This document shows positions 1 through 10,259 of a stretch of DNA of 64,000 bases, piece after piece; within the stretch, counting starts at the first letter, position 1, and every line of letters begins with the position of its first letter. The stretch is from Choricystis sp. odSpoLacu1 (lineage: Eukaryota; Chlorophyta; Trebouxiophyceae), in assembly GCA_958009055.1 (NCBI GenBank), contig OY253654.1, positions 248,001-312,000 on the forward strand, read 5' to 3'. The notes beneath the pieces are model-generated. The model was not told the origin of the DNA. It ran no database searches and saw nothing but the letters and a program-made list of their open reading frames with translations. The translations under genes were made by a program, and so were the position numbers.

Positions 1-1440
1 CGCGCCCGCGGCGCGTGCGTGCGCTCGCTGACGGTGCGCGGCGACGCGGGTGGCGGCGACACCAAGTTTCAGGATGCCGCGGCGGCGGCTGCGGCAGCGG
101 CAGCACGTGGTGCCGCGGCCCCCGACGCCCCCCCTGCCGCCCTCCCCGCCTCCCCACTCCCCTCCACTTCCCTGCACGACTTCACGCCTGACGACCTGGC
201 TTCGCTCGTCACTGCCGTTGCTCCCGCCCTGACGGACGCCACGATTGAAAGGTGTGCCGACCTTTTGGCCTCCCCCCTCTGGGCGGCCCTCCCCTCCGCA
301 CCCCGCCTGCGCTCCCTGACAGTGCGCGGCCTGCGCGCGCCCTTGTCGGAGGATGACGTGACCGCTTTAACGTCCCTGCCAGCGCTGGAGGAACTCGTGC
401 TAGATTGCGACCAGCCACCGGACGCGGCTGACGGAGAACCCGAACCCAAGTGGGGCCTCCCCTCGTTTCCCGACGCCCTGACTCGCCTCACCCGCCTGAC
501 CCACGTCACGCTGTCATGTCACTATGGCGTGACGTCGTTGCCGGACGGCGTGTCGGCCCTGGAAAAGCTGCAAGTGTTGAATCTTGACTTTTGCACGCTT
601 GCCGCCCTCCCCACCTCCCTCGGCCGTCTGACCGCCCTCACCTCCCTGGACGTGGAAGGCAACATCTACCTGGGCGACACCTACCGCGACGGCCCGGGCG
701 GTGGCGACGGCCCCCCGCGGCCGGGCGCGCCGCCCGCGCTGCCGCGGCCTGCCTTCCCACCCTCCCTGGCAGGCCTCTCCTCCCTGCGCTACATCAACCT
801 CAACTCGTGCGGCCTGCGCTGCGTCCCCTCCGTCCTGGCCGAGTGTGGGGCGTTGGAAACGGTGGACCTGGAGGACAATGACCTGGGAGACGGGGGGGCG
901 CCCCACCTCGGCCTCCCCCCCGCGTTTGCCCGCCTCTCCCGCCTGCAGTGCTTGAACATCGCGCAGTGCAAGCTGCCCGCCATCCCGCCCGTCGTGGAGA
1001 GGCTGGCAGGGTTGCGCATCCTGGACCTGACCAACAACCGGTTGACGGACGCGGGGTTGCCGGCGGGCCTGGCTAGGTTGCCACACTTGAAAGCGATCGG
1101 TTTAAAGAAAAACGCGCTCACCTCTGTCCCCGCCGTCCTTGCCGCCTGCACCGCCCTCCAAGAGATCTACTTGGAGGACAATGCCGACCTGGAGGTGGAC
1201 GGCCCGCTGGACGGAGTGGCAGCGCTGCCCGCTCTCCGTGTTGTGATGATCGGCAAGCAGTGGGGCGCGTGGTCCCCTGCCTCCCTCGCCCACGTCGCCT
1301 CCCTGGCCGCCAGGTTGAGGGTGCTGCACCCGGGGCGGGATGTGCTGCGCATCTCGTACCCGGAGCGCGGCGGCGGTGGTGGTGGTGGTGGTGGTGGGGG
1401 TGGAGGGCCGCTGGCGGTCGGGGTCCAAGCGGGCGTGTGA
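1..1440 (+). CDS. Leucine-rich-repeat protein, 5' end outside window
   Basis: The reading frame is open from base 1 to the TGA at 1438-1440, and no start codon is needed inside the window, so the gene is cut by the left edge. The visible part is about 479 residues of leucine-rich repeats, with units such as LPTSLGRLTALTSLDVEGN and LRILDLTNNRLTDAGLP. The consensus resembles intracellular plant/RI-type LRRs. A low-complexity Ala/Pro stretch lies near the visible N terminus and a (GGT)n-encoded Gly tract at about 1372-1405 precedes the C terminus. No kinase, TIR or transmembrane segment is visible. LRR proteins bind proteins, but the partner cannot be inferred here. An upstream signal or catalytic domain cannot be excluded. 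Confidence 0.8.
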   Translation, partial: RARGACVRSLTVRGDAGGGDTKFQDAAAAAAAAAARGAAAPDAPPAALPASPLPSTSLHDFTPDDLASLVTAVAPALTDATIERCADLLASPLWAALPSAPRLRSLTVRGLRAPLSEDDVTALTSLPALEELVLDCDQPPDAADGEPEPKWGLPSFPDALTRLTRLTHVTLSCHYGVTSLPDGVSALEKLQVLNLDFCTLAALPTSLGRLTALTSLDVEGNIYLGDTYRDGPGGGDGPPRPGAPPALPRPAFPPSLAGLSSLRYINLNSCGLRCVPSVLAECGALETVDLEDNDLGDGGAPHLGLPPAFARLSRLQCLNIAQCKLPAIPPVVERLAGLRILDLTNNRLTDAGLPAGLARLPHLKAIGLKKNALTSVPAVLAACTALQEIYLEDNADLEVDGPLDGVAALPALRVVMIGKQWGAWSPASLAHVASLAARLRVLHPGRDVLRISYPERGGGGGGGGGGGGGPLAVGVQAGV

Positions 1441-1735
1441 TTTGTGATTTGTGTGTGCCTCTTTTTGCTTTTTGTTCATAAACACTGACTTGATGCTGTT
1501 GTTTTCAACACTGATGCCTTCCGAGAGAACAAGGAGAACGGGAAGAGAGAGAGAGGGAGGGAATGGATGGGAAGGAAGGGAGCGACCGTGTGTGTCTCTC
1601 CCTGGCTGGTGAGCCGTTTTTTTCACGCCACCTCCACCACAACGCTTGGTCTCCCACCACTCACACGGCAGTGCGAGTGAGAAGAAACAACAAAACGGCG
1701 CAAAGTTGAAAAAACACAAAACAACACACACACCA
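1441..1735. other. Convergent 3' spacer
   Basis: This 295-bp spacer lies between the stop codons of the LRR gene (plus) and the Ni/Co transporter gene (minus). It holds GA-rich and GT-rich simple sequence and A/T runs typical of 3' untranslated DNA in this window. I see no RNA gene or conserved ORF. Confidence 0.6.
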
Positions 1736-2905
1736 TCAGTGCGCAGTCACAAACGACACCCACGGCACATTCACCCCGCACGCGGCCGCCAGGATGGCCG
1801 CCCCCGCCGCCACCGCCACCACGGATGCAGCCGCGCTGAGTCTGGCGACTGCAGCGGTGGATTGAGTCGCGTCTGCCACCGCGCGGGAGGCGGTGCCAAT
1901 GGCCGCCGCGTAGGATGCCATCGCGCCGACCGTCCCCCCCACAAACGCCACCATGTACGCTGCGGCGGCAGCAGCCGACGGCAACGCCAGGGCGGGCACA
2001 ATCACAAACAGGGCGTCGGGTTGCAGGCCGTAGACGACGCCCGCGGCGAGGGTCCACCCCGTGGTTCCAGGTTTGTCAGTGGAGGGAGTGGGCGCAGCCG
2101 CCACAGCAGCCGCCTGCGATCCGTCCCCACTCTCTGATGCTGCTGCCCAGGTTTCATACAGCCCCACCGCCCCGATGGCGAGGAGGGTGCCGCCCACGGT
2201 GGCACTGCCGTATTTTGAAAGAGCAGGGACAAAAGACGTAAACCGATCCTTCAACACAATCATGGCCAGGCCCAGCATGAGTTGGCCGACACAGTGGCCA
2301 AACCCCCAGAGGCCGCCCAGTAGGGCGGCCGCGGTGTGGGAGCGGCCGACGGTGAGGGGGGTCAGAGCTGCGAGGTGGTCGGGGCCGGACAGGGTGTGGA
2401 GGCAGCCGGCGGCGAGGCCAGCCCAGGCGGACTTGGCGACGGCGGAGGTGACTGCGAGTGAAGGCGTGTGTGTGTGGGGAACGAGGTGGTGAGGTGGAGG
2501 CGGTGTCCCCCTTCGGACAACGAGGCATGTGCGACGACGCATTCCCCCCCTCTCTCTCTCTCTCTCACCTGCCAGCTTGGCCCCCACCACGCCCGCCGCC
2601 GCCGCCAGCGTGGACAGAGCGGGTGCGCCTCCCGGTGACGCGGTGTAGGCGACAGCCGCCAGGACAGCAGCCGTCGCCGCGACGCGCGCCGCGCGGCCAG
2701 CCGTCGACGGCAGCGGCGGCACGGGCACGGCGGCGGCGGCCGCGTCGGACGCAGCGGCGGTGGCCACAGTCAGGGGCAGCTCAATGCGGGTCGGTGAGAC
2801 AGGTGGCCGGCCCAAGCGAGGCACAGGGGCGGCGGCAGGCGCGCGCACTGGTGTGCGGCGCTCCCGCGCGAGCGCGCGCCGTGGCGTGAGCGTGGTCGAC
2901 CGCAT
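1736..2905 (-). CDS. Plastid-type nickel/cobalt transporter (NiCoT/HupE-like)
   Basis: Two exons (2905-2569 and 2451-1736; intron donor GTGAGAG, acceptor TCGCAG) join in phase to give 350 aa. The family signature H-x4-D-H is present as HTLSGPDHLAALTPL at the start of the membrane domain, followed by several Ala/Gly/Leu-rich membrane helices (GGLWGFGHCVGQLMLGL and others). The first 110 residues are Arg/Ser/Thr/Ala-rich without acidic clusters, as in a chloroplast transit peptide. The architecture matches the plant high-affinity nickel-transport family predicted in plastids. The likely role is Ni2+ or Co2+ (possibly Mn2+) movement across a plastid membrane; the metal is inferred from family only. 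Confidence 0.85.
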   Translation of the reverse strand: MRSTTLTPRRALARERRTPVRAPAAAPVPRLGRPPVSPTRIELPLTVATAAASDAAAAAVPVPPLPSTAGRAARVAATAAVLAAVAYTASPGGAPALSTLAAAAGVVGAKLAGERERERGGMRRRTCLVVRRGTPPPPHHLVPHTHTPSLAVTSAVAKSAWAGLAAGCLHTLSGPDHLAALTPLTVGRSHTAAALLGGLWGFGHCVGQLMLGLAMIVLKDRFTSFVPALSKYGSATVGGTLLAIGAVGLYETWAAASESGDGSQAAAVAAAPTPSTDKPGTTGWTLAAGVVYGLQPDALFVIVPALALPSAAAAAAYMVAFVGGTVGAMASYAAAIGTASRAVADATQSTAAVARLSAAASVVAVAAGAAILAAACGVNVPWVSFVTAH

Positions 2906-3904
2906 TGGGGGTGGTGTGTGTGGACGGAGGTGAGGAGAGAGAGCGTGTGTGTGTGGTTTGCAGCGTGGAATGCGCGAGTCGCCCGCCCACACCGCGGCAC
3001 GACCGACAAACAGAAACAAGGGCGAGAGAGTGTGTCGAGCAGCGTCGGCGTGTCGGCCGACCCTCTCTTTTGGCTCATCACCCCACACTCTCCACTCTCT
3101 CTCTTCACAGCCCCCACCGCCGCAGAGTTGCCTTGGCGGCCGCCGCCCCGCGCGCGCACGCCTCCTGCGACCGGCTCACGCGCCGCCGCCAGCGCGCGGC
3201 GGCCGCGTGGGCAGCCGCCGTCGTGCCTAGGGGCGGGTGGGGCAAGCAGGGTGGCGAGGACGAGGGGTTAAATGTCGTCTTTCCCTCCTCCCGGGGCCTC
3301 GGCCGATGGCTGGTGGCCGGCGGGGGCGTTGAGGGAGCGGTTGGCGTCGGGCGAGTACCTGACGAGCCGCTTCCCGCCGTCGGGGCGGTGCAGGTGGGCG
3401 ATCACGGCCGCCGCCGACGCGGATGCGGTGGATTGGGCGTGGGCGGGATGGAGGAGGGTCTGATGGGAGGAGAGGGGAGGGGGTCAGTGGTGAGGAAAAA
3501 AACGCGCGCTGCCCTCGGGCGTCGAGCACGGTGGGGTGGCGTCCAGAAAACACTCTCTCTGCGGCTCCCCCCGTCCTTTTTTGACAGTCGACGCACTTTT
3601 TGGCGGGTGGTCAAGAGCGTGATATGTGGGGTCGTGCCAGCCCTGGGGCGGGTTGGGGGGTGCTGCGTGTTTTTGAGACAGTAGTTTTTGGTGAGAGCCG
3701 AACAAAAGCAGTCGCCGCATTGCTTTTCTCGTTGCGTGCTCTCGACGCGCCTCTCTCTCCACACTCTGACTCTCCGTCCCCAGTGCTGTCTGCACACATC
3801 TCACCACACCCGTGCTCGTGCACCGCGCGCGGGGTGGGCCGACCGCAGTCGGCACCCCCACCCCCCGCCGCCGCTTCTGCTCTCCCCGACCCACCCTCCA
3901 CAAT
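2906..3904. other. Spacer between NiCoT and Pelota, with one candidate exon
   Basis: About 1 kb separates the start of the minus-strand transporter (2905) from the start of Pelota (3905). It must hold both 5' regions. It contains GT/GA-rich tracts, an acceptor-like site on the plus strand at about 3110 (CTCTCTTCACAG) and one ambiguous coding-like segment (3268-3463, listed separately). I found no RNA gene. Confidence 0.5.
3268..3463. other. Ambiguous coding-like segment, strand unresolved
   Basis: Both strands look codon-biased here. On the minus strand, a good acceptor (CTCCCATCAG) is followed by 63 codons (3459-3268) reading TLLHPAHAQ...GGKRLVRYSPDANRSLNAP and ending in TAA, which would be a terminal exon. 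No convincing upstream exon was found: the donor-like GTGCGT near 3597 gives the wrong phase. On the plus strand the same DNA encodes a 63-aa ORF starting MSSFPPPGASADGWW at 3272. I recognise neither protein. Transcript data are needed to choose. Confidence 0.3.
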
Positions 3905-5318
3905 ATGAAACTCCTCGGCAAACTGCCCACCGTGGGCGAGCCCGGCAAAGTCAAGATGGTGGCTGAAGACTGTGCGTGTGTGTGTGTTTTGTGTGGGTTG
4001 GAAGAAGAGGGAAAGCTTTTGATCAACGCGCCGAACCCCGACCCTCCGTCTCCACCCTCCCCTCCAGCCGAAGACATGTGGCACGCCTACAACCTGGTCC
4101 GCCCCGGCGACACCGTCACTGCCACCACGTTCCGCAAGGTGGCGCCCCCCCCCGGCGCGGGCGGCGTCGACGGCGCGCCGAGTGGGGGAGGGGATCGACT
4201 CAAACTCACCCTCGCCCTCACCGTGCGCGCCACCGAGTACGACCCCGCCGCCCCCTCGCTGCGTGTGTCGGGCACCAACGAGACCGAGTGTGCTGCGGTG
4301 AAGCTGGGAGCTCACCACACCCTTGAAGTCGCTCCCGGCCGCGCGTTCACGCTCACCAAGCCCGCCGGCTGGGACGGCGCCGACGTGGACCGCGTGCGCA
4401 CCGCGTCCGATGTGGCGGCGACTGCCGACCTGGCTGTGCTGCTGGTGCAGGAGGGGTTGGCCAACCTGGTGCTAGTGGGTGCCGCCACCTCGCGCACTGT
4501 CGCCAAAATTGAACAATCCCTTCCCCGCAAACATGGCGCCGCCCTGGCGGGGCACGACAAAGCAGTGGCCAACTTCCACGACAAGCTGGTGGCAGCGTTG
4601 GTGAAGCACGTGGACTGGGGGATTGTCAAGTGTGTGCTGGTGGCGGGGCCCGGGTTTGCGAAAGACGCGGCCCGGGCCGCGGTGGCGGAGGCGGCTGTGC
4701 GGCTGGACATCAAGTGAGTTTGGGAGTGTGTGTGTTTTGTGGGGTGGATGAGAGAGAGAGAGAGAGAGAGTGAGGGACTGCTTTTGCTGTTCCTAACCCC
4801 CCAACCACACTCACTTTTTCCGACCCCCACCCCACCCCACCCCCACCCAAACACACAGACCGCTGCGCCAAAACATCGACCGCATCATCCTGGCCCACGC
4901 CTCCTGCGCCTACCCCCACGCCGTGCGAGAAGTGCTCGCCTCCCCCGCCGCTAAGGCCGCCGTCGCCGACACCGCCGCCGCGCGCGGGGCGGCCGCGCTG
5001 GACGCGTTCATGGAGACGCTGGCGGCGGATCCGGCCCGCGCGTTCTATGGGCCGGGGCACGTGGCGGCAGCGGCAGAGCTGGGAGCGATTTCAACCCTCC
5101 TCCTGTCCGACTCGCTGTTCCGGTGTGCGTCTCCCTCGAAACGGGCCGCTTACACCGCCCTGGCGGATGACGTGCGGGCGGCGGGGGGGGGCGTCCACAT
5201 CCTGTCGGCCGCTCACGCGAGCGGGGAGGCGCTGGACCGGATAACAGGGGTGGCAGCCTTGTTGCGCTTCCCCGCGCCCCAGCTGGAGGATGCGGAGTTG
5301 GCAGATCCGTTTCAGTGA
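3905..5318 (+). CDS. PELO: Pelota / Dom34 ribosome-rescue factor
   Basis: Three exons (3905-3971, 4068-4713, 4859-5318) join in phase to 390 aa, the usual Pelota length. It starts MKLLGKLPTVGEPGKVKMV and the first splice creates SEDMWHAYNLVRPGD, the diagnostic N-terminal (Sm-fold) motif of Pelota. The central and C-terminal eRF1-like domains follow (KHVDWGIVKCVLVAGPGF; LLLSDSLFR; GVHILSAAHASGE). As in other Pelota proteins there is no GGQ hydrolysis motif. With Hbs1 it splits stalled cytosolic ribosomes in no-go and non-stop decay. The 9-residue GEALDRITG before the C-terminal GVAALLRFP is typical of the family. Confidence 0.96.
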
Positions 5319-5461
5319 GGGAAAGAAAAGTGTTTGTGTAGTCGTAAAGAAAAGTGCTGTGTTGTTTTTTGACGACGAAAAAACTGGTGTCACAATCGAA
5401 CGTTTTTCTGTTCGCGCCCGTTCCTCTCCAAAGGGGGCGCCCCCCTCCCTCCTCCCACTCA

Positions 5462-7869
5462 ATGGAGCGACCCTTCGATGTTGCCGGCCTGTTTGCTGCC
5501 GCGTCGACGCCACCCGCCGGCCCGCCACCGCGCGGGGGCGGCGCGATGGCAGCCGACCGGGACGGCCGCGTCTACGTGGCCACCCCCGAAGGTGGCCTGG
5601 CGGTGGCGGACGTGAGGGAGTGGTTGCTGGGGGACAATGTGAGGGAGAGACAGAGGGGAGGGGTGGAAACGAAACCGATGCGACGACGAAAACAACCGAT
5701 GCGCGCTCACCCTCTCGACCCACCCTCTCTCACCCAGCCTCCGTCCCCCCCCCCCCCCCGTGCGCCGCCTGCGCCTCCACCCCCCCCTCGACTTTGACGT
5801 CGCATTCTTCGCCCTCTCCCCCGACGGCGCCCGCGCCGCCCTGGCGGGGCCGGTGTGTGGGAATGGAGGTGGCGGCAGCGACAACAGCGACACGATCGCT
5901 GCTCGCGTCGTCGACCTCGCCACCGCCCGCTCCACCTCTGCCGCCGACGCAGACGTCGAGTCCGCTCCCCTGGCGTCCCCCCTGTTCTCGTCCCGCCCGG
6001 GGCTGAGGCTGCTGCAGGTGAGCTGGCACCCTCGCTCGCCGTCCCATGTTGCCCTCCTAACCTCAGACTCTGTGCTGCGCCTGTACCGCACCACCGCGTG
6101 CGCCGCCACCCCGGAACAAGAGTTCGACCTGGTGGGCGTGCGCGGGGGTGGTGGCAGGCTGGGGTTGAGCAACGGTGGTGGCGGCGGCGGCGCGCGCGGC
6201 GCGGCGGCCGCTGCCTTTGGTTTTGGATCCGACGCCCCCCTGTGGGAACGGTTCACGCTGTACGTGGCCGCCACGGATGGTGCGATTTTTTCGGTGTGCC
6301 CGGTGGCTCCGTTTGGGTCGGCCCTGCCAGGGCGTGTGGCGGCCGACGTGGTCGCAGCAGCGGCAACAGGCGACGCCGAAACGCGCGCCTGGGTGCAGCG
6401 CGCGTTGCCCGACGCCACCCCCACAGACACCACCACCATCACACGCATCGCTCCACACGCCCTGGACGAGCACGCGCCCGCGGTGGCCGGCCCCCTGCCC
6501 GTGTCTGCGCCGGCTGGCGTCGACGCGCGCCCCGTCCCCACCCCCGACACCGCGTGCGCCGCCCTCGCCCTGTCCTCCGGCCCCGGCGCCCTGGCCCTGC
6601 TGCTGGGCACGGTGCGCGGCCTCGTCGCCGCCCTGGCGGTGACTGGGGACGCTGGGCCAGCCTGGTGCGCCTCCCCCCCCCGCGTGGCGCCCGCGCCGCG
6701 CGGCGGCGTGGCGGCAGTCAAGTCGGTGTGCCGGTCGGTGGGACCTGTCTCCGGCCGGCGAGCCCTGCTGCTGGACGTGATTGACGGGCTGGGCGGCGGT
6801 GGTGGCGGCGACGACGATGACGACGACACACCCTCCACCCTCCTCCTCCCCGATGCTGACGCCGCCGCCCGCGCCTACGCGGTGCGGGGCACGTGCGCCT
6901 ACGCCCTGGACATCGACTGGTTGCCCGCCCTGGCTGCGCGGCTGGCGGGCGGGGGGGGGCGGCGCGGGGCTGCCGCGCGCGCGCGCTCGTGAGCTGCGGC
7001 GCGGGCCGGGCGCCCAGGCTGGAGTGGCGCCAGTGGCAGCGACTGTGGTGACAGCTCCGCCTGCCGACGGAGGCTTACTCCTCCTGCTGCCTGGCGGCAA
7101 AGCCGCCCTGGCGCGGTGCGCGCGCCCCGCGGGCGCTGCGTCTGCCGCCGCGGCAACGCTGTCGCCCGCACCACCGGTCGCCGCCCACCCACACCCCTCC
7201 CCCGCCCTGGCCCGCGTGCTGGCGTCCGCGCCCCAGCCGGTGGAGAGGCAGCCTCTGAGCGGGGAGGCGGATGATGCGGCGACGCCGGCGGGCGCAGCGG
7301 CTCTCGCCGAGGGGGTGGCGTTGCTGACAGCTGCCCACCTCGATTTTGGCCATGCAGCTGCTGCCGCTGCTGCTGGGGCGGGGGCAGACTTGCTGGCTGC
7401 AGCCAAGGAAACGACTGCCGCGGCTGCCGCGCTGCGGGAGAAAGCGGAAGTAGCATTAAAAGAGCGCAAGGCGTCTTTAACCCCGCGCGTGCGCCGCGCG
7501 GCGGCCCTCCAAGCCAACCTGGAAGCCCGCGCCCGCTTGCTGGCCAGGCTGGTGTGGTCATTACCGCGTCCTCCGACTCTCACGGAGGCGGCGCTGGCGA
7601 GGCGGGAGCTGCCGGCGTTGGACGCGGCGGCAGCAAGTGTCGCCGCCGACGTTTCCAGCCTCGCGCGCCGCGCGGCCGCGCTGCACCTGGCCCCCGCGCC
7701 GCCACCCCCGCCTGCTGTCGCCACGGTCCCTCCTGCCCAGCTGGCCCGGGCCCGGGCGGCGGCGGCTGAGGCGGCGACCGTGACCGCGCGCGCGGTACGG
7801 CGGTTGGCCGAGGTGGAGGCAGCAGTCGCGGACGCGGAGGAGGAGGAGGTGGGGGTGGGGTGGGGGTGA
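5462..7869 (+). CDS. NUP88: Nucleoporin NUP88 (MOS7-like), frame interrupted at two homopolymers
   Basis: Exon 1 (5462-5638) encodes an N terminus with RVYVATPEGGLAVADV. After an intron ending TCTCACCCAG at 5737, the beta-propeller part resumes as FDVAFFALSPDG, with the family hallmark LLQVSWHPRSPSHVALLTSD followed by VLRLYR. The C-terminal third (about 7018-7869) is an Ala/Arg/Glu-rich coiled coil, as in NUP88. The gene product would sit on the cytoplasmic face of the nuclear pore with NUP214/NUP62. Two breaks are seen. The 15-C run right after the acceptor (5745-5759) is one base too long for the downstream frame. The 9-G run at 6951-6959 also needs one base fewer to reach the C-terminal frame. 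Either the sequence has homopolymer errors or the gene is unusual; the family call is firm. Confidence 0.82.
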
Positions 7870-8055
7870 GAGAGGCGTGGTGTTGGTGGACAGTTCAGCT
7901 AACACTCTGCAACACGGAGAAATCAACAAACGCGACGACCGCAACAGGAGGGGACGTTCAACGTTGAGAGGCCGCGTCGTCGCACAAAAAAGCCCTTCCT
8001 CTTTCTTTTGTTCTCTCCACGCCCAGGTGGGGACGCACGCTCTTGCTCTTGCAAC

Positions 8056-8878
8056 ATGCGTGCACCCACCCTCATCACGCTCCCTGGCGCGGCGGCGTGG
8101 CGGCCGACCACCGCGCTGGCGCCCACACGGCGGCCGGCCAGCGCTCGGTGCGTTTGGGAGGGGGACCGTTTTTGTGACGTGTGGCGACTGGGAGTCGCTG
8201 CCAGCTGCACGTGCTTTAGATGCAAGCACGCTGGAGGCGGCATGCGCGCGTTTCTTGGGTTGGAGGGGGGGAGGGCGCTCAAAAAACAGCATTCGTTCCG
8301 ACGCCCCGACCGACAGCGCCCCACACACTCCCACACCCAGCCTCCCTCCCACCCTGGCCGCCGCCTCCTCCGCCCCGGTGGGCGAGTCCGCCCCCGCCCA
8401 ACCCTCGTCCTCGTCGGCCTCTACCCCTCCCATCACCCCTTGGTGGGAAAACCACGACCCCCTGCCCAACGTGCTCTCCGTCCACTCCCTGGACGACCTC
8501 CTGACCGCCCTCGCCACCGCGGGCGACAGGCTGGTCGTCGTCGACTTTTTTGCGTCCTGGTGCCGGGCGTGCAGGGGCGTGTTTCCCAAGGTGATCGCGG
8601 CCGCCGCGGCGCGCCCCGACATTCTGTTTGTCAAGTGCGAGTTTGAGGAGAACAAAGCAGTCGCCCGCGTCATGGGCGTCAAAGCGCTGCCCACATTCCA
8701 GTTCTTTCGGGGACCCGATGGGCGGTTGGAGTCGTTGACGGCGGGGCCGTCGAAAGCGGCGGTTTTAACCGCTGCCATCGAGCGCCACTCCGCGCCGCGC
8801 TGCCTGCTGGGGGGGGACGACACGCCCGCGGTGGGGGCGCCCGAGCTGGTGACGTACAAGGCGAGCCTTGGGGGGTGA
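8056..8878 (+). CDS. Plastid thioredoxin-like protein, ACHT type
   Basis: Exons 8056-8147 and 8341-8878 join in phase to 209 aa. The N terminus (MRAPTLITLPGAAAWRPTTA...) looks like a short chloroplast transit peptide. The thioredoxin fold includes RLVVVDFFASWCRACRGVF with redox site WCRAC, then ALPTFQFFRGPDGRLESL with the cis-Pro, and ends IERHSAPRC. The spacing and the VHSLDDLL start match the atypical Cys/His-rich thioredoxins (ACHT) of plastids, which link to 2-Cys peroxiredoxins; the WCRAC site also recalls WCRKC thioredoxins. The role would be plastid disulfide exchange, possibly oxidative signalling. The partner is inferred. Confidence 0.86.
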
Positions 8879-9018
8879 CAGACGGAGTAGAAGAGAGAGA
8901 GAGGGTTTTGGTGTGGTGTGTCTTCTTTTCGTCCTCCGCTCGTATTCGTATTCGTTTTTGGTTGTCTGTTTTTTACGTACAAACAATTCTCTTCCCCTTC
9001 TTTCCACACTCTACACAC

Positions 9019-10175
9019 TCACGGCGGCACCCCCGCCGCGTCCCGCACCGCGGCCACCAGGGCGGCGGCGTCCAGGTGGCCGCCGCCGCTCTCCTCGACT
9101 TGCTGCAGGTGTGTGGCCGCCGCTGCAGCCGCCGCCACCGGCACCTTAACCGCTTTGGCCGCCGCCACGCCATGCTTGACCGCGTCCATCAGCTCCGCCA
9201 CCGCGGCGTCGGGGGGGGCGGGGCGGGAGGCGGGGTCGGCCATGCGGCGCGCGGAGGACGCGGGGCCGAGAGACAGCGCCGCGCCGACAGTCCCGGCAAG
9301 CTCTGACGCCAGCCGCGCCACCAGGACACGGGCACGGGGCACGCGCATTGCTTCGGCAGCGACCATGGCTTCCGCCGTGGCTTCCAGGAGGCCGGCTGTC
9401 AGGAGGGCGGACGCGGCGGCCAGGGCCGCGCCCGCGCCTGCGTCTTCGCCAAGATCGACCACGTCAGCACACAGCGGAGCCAGCAGGGTGGCGGCTGCGG
9501 TGCGAGGCACCGGCGCCCCCGCCACAAACGACACCAACGCCAGGCGGCGGGCGGCGTCGCCTCCGCCGGCGATGTGAGCGGTGGCGAGCGGGCAAGCTTT
9601 GTTGGCTTTGGCCGCGCCCGCGAGGGTGGCCGCACTCGCGCCGGCGAGCAGCACCAGGGCCAGAGGAGGGCGGTCGGTGGGTCGAGGGGCGGCGGTGAGA
9701 GCCTTGATGGCGGCGGTCAGGGCGGCGTCGGTGGGGAGGTAGAGGAGAATGATGTCGGCGTGTTGAGCGAGGGCTGGGGACGGGGTGGTGGTTGGTGGTG
9801 GTAAAAAGGAGGAAAAAGGGCGGTCTCTCTCTCTCTCTCTCTCACTGCACCCACCTGCCAGATCAGCCACCACTTCCGCCCCCGCGGGTGCGTCGTCGCT
9901 CGCACTGCGCCGCGCCTCCTCCGCCTTGGGCGGCGGCGCCAGCAGCAAGGGCGCCGCGTACGGAGGGCTGGGGGCTGCGTCGGTGGAGGCAGTGGCATCG
10001 ACTTCGGCGTCCAGGAAGGCGGCAAAAGCGGAGGTGAGCTCTGGGAGTGGAAGAGGGGAGGGTCGGTTGACGAGGGATGTGGACGGGTCGCCGTGTCGTC
10101 TCAACCCTCCCGCCTCCTCCACCAACCTGCAGTCAGCGGCGTCGCCACGCCGACAAAGCCAATGTTGAGCGGCAT
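9019..10175 (-). CDS. 3-hydroxyisobutyrate dehydrogenase-like protein, degenerate
   Basis: Three exons (10175-10127, 10040-9855, 9773-9019) join in phase to 329 aa. The order is that of beta-hydroxyacid dehydrogenases: an N-terminal Rossmann strand (MPLNIGFVGVATPLTA), ADIILLYLPTDAAL at the place of the usual ADVVITMLP, and a helical C-terminal domain (VVDLGEDAGAGAALAAASAL). Two features are off. The Gly-rich loop GFVGVATPL departs from GxGxxG, and the catalytic Lys of the G-x3-K-x3-N motif is not found in AGAGAALAAAS. An upstream in-frame ATG at 10259 would add 28 residues (MASPFFSLPPKETAAAL...) that could be a targeting peptide. It may be a pseudoenzyme; the substrate is unknown. Confidence 0.7.
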
Positions 10176-10259
10176 GGCGTCGCGCCGTGGGCGGGAGGGC
10201 GAGTGAGAGAGAGCCGCGGCCGTTTCTTTTGGAGGAAGAGAAAAGAAGGGAGAAGCCAT

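Noticed and set aside
6989..7017. A 29-nt intron to repair the NUP88 C-terminal frame
   Set aside because: It is much shorter than any other intron here and its phase would create an immediate stop (TGG TGA).
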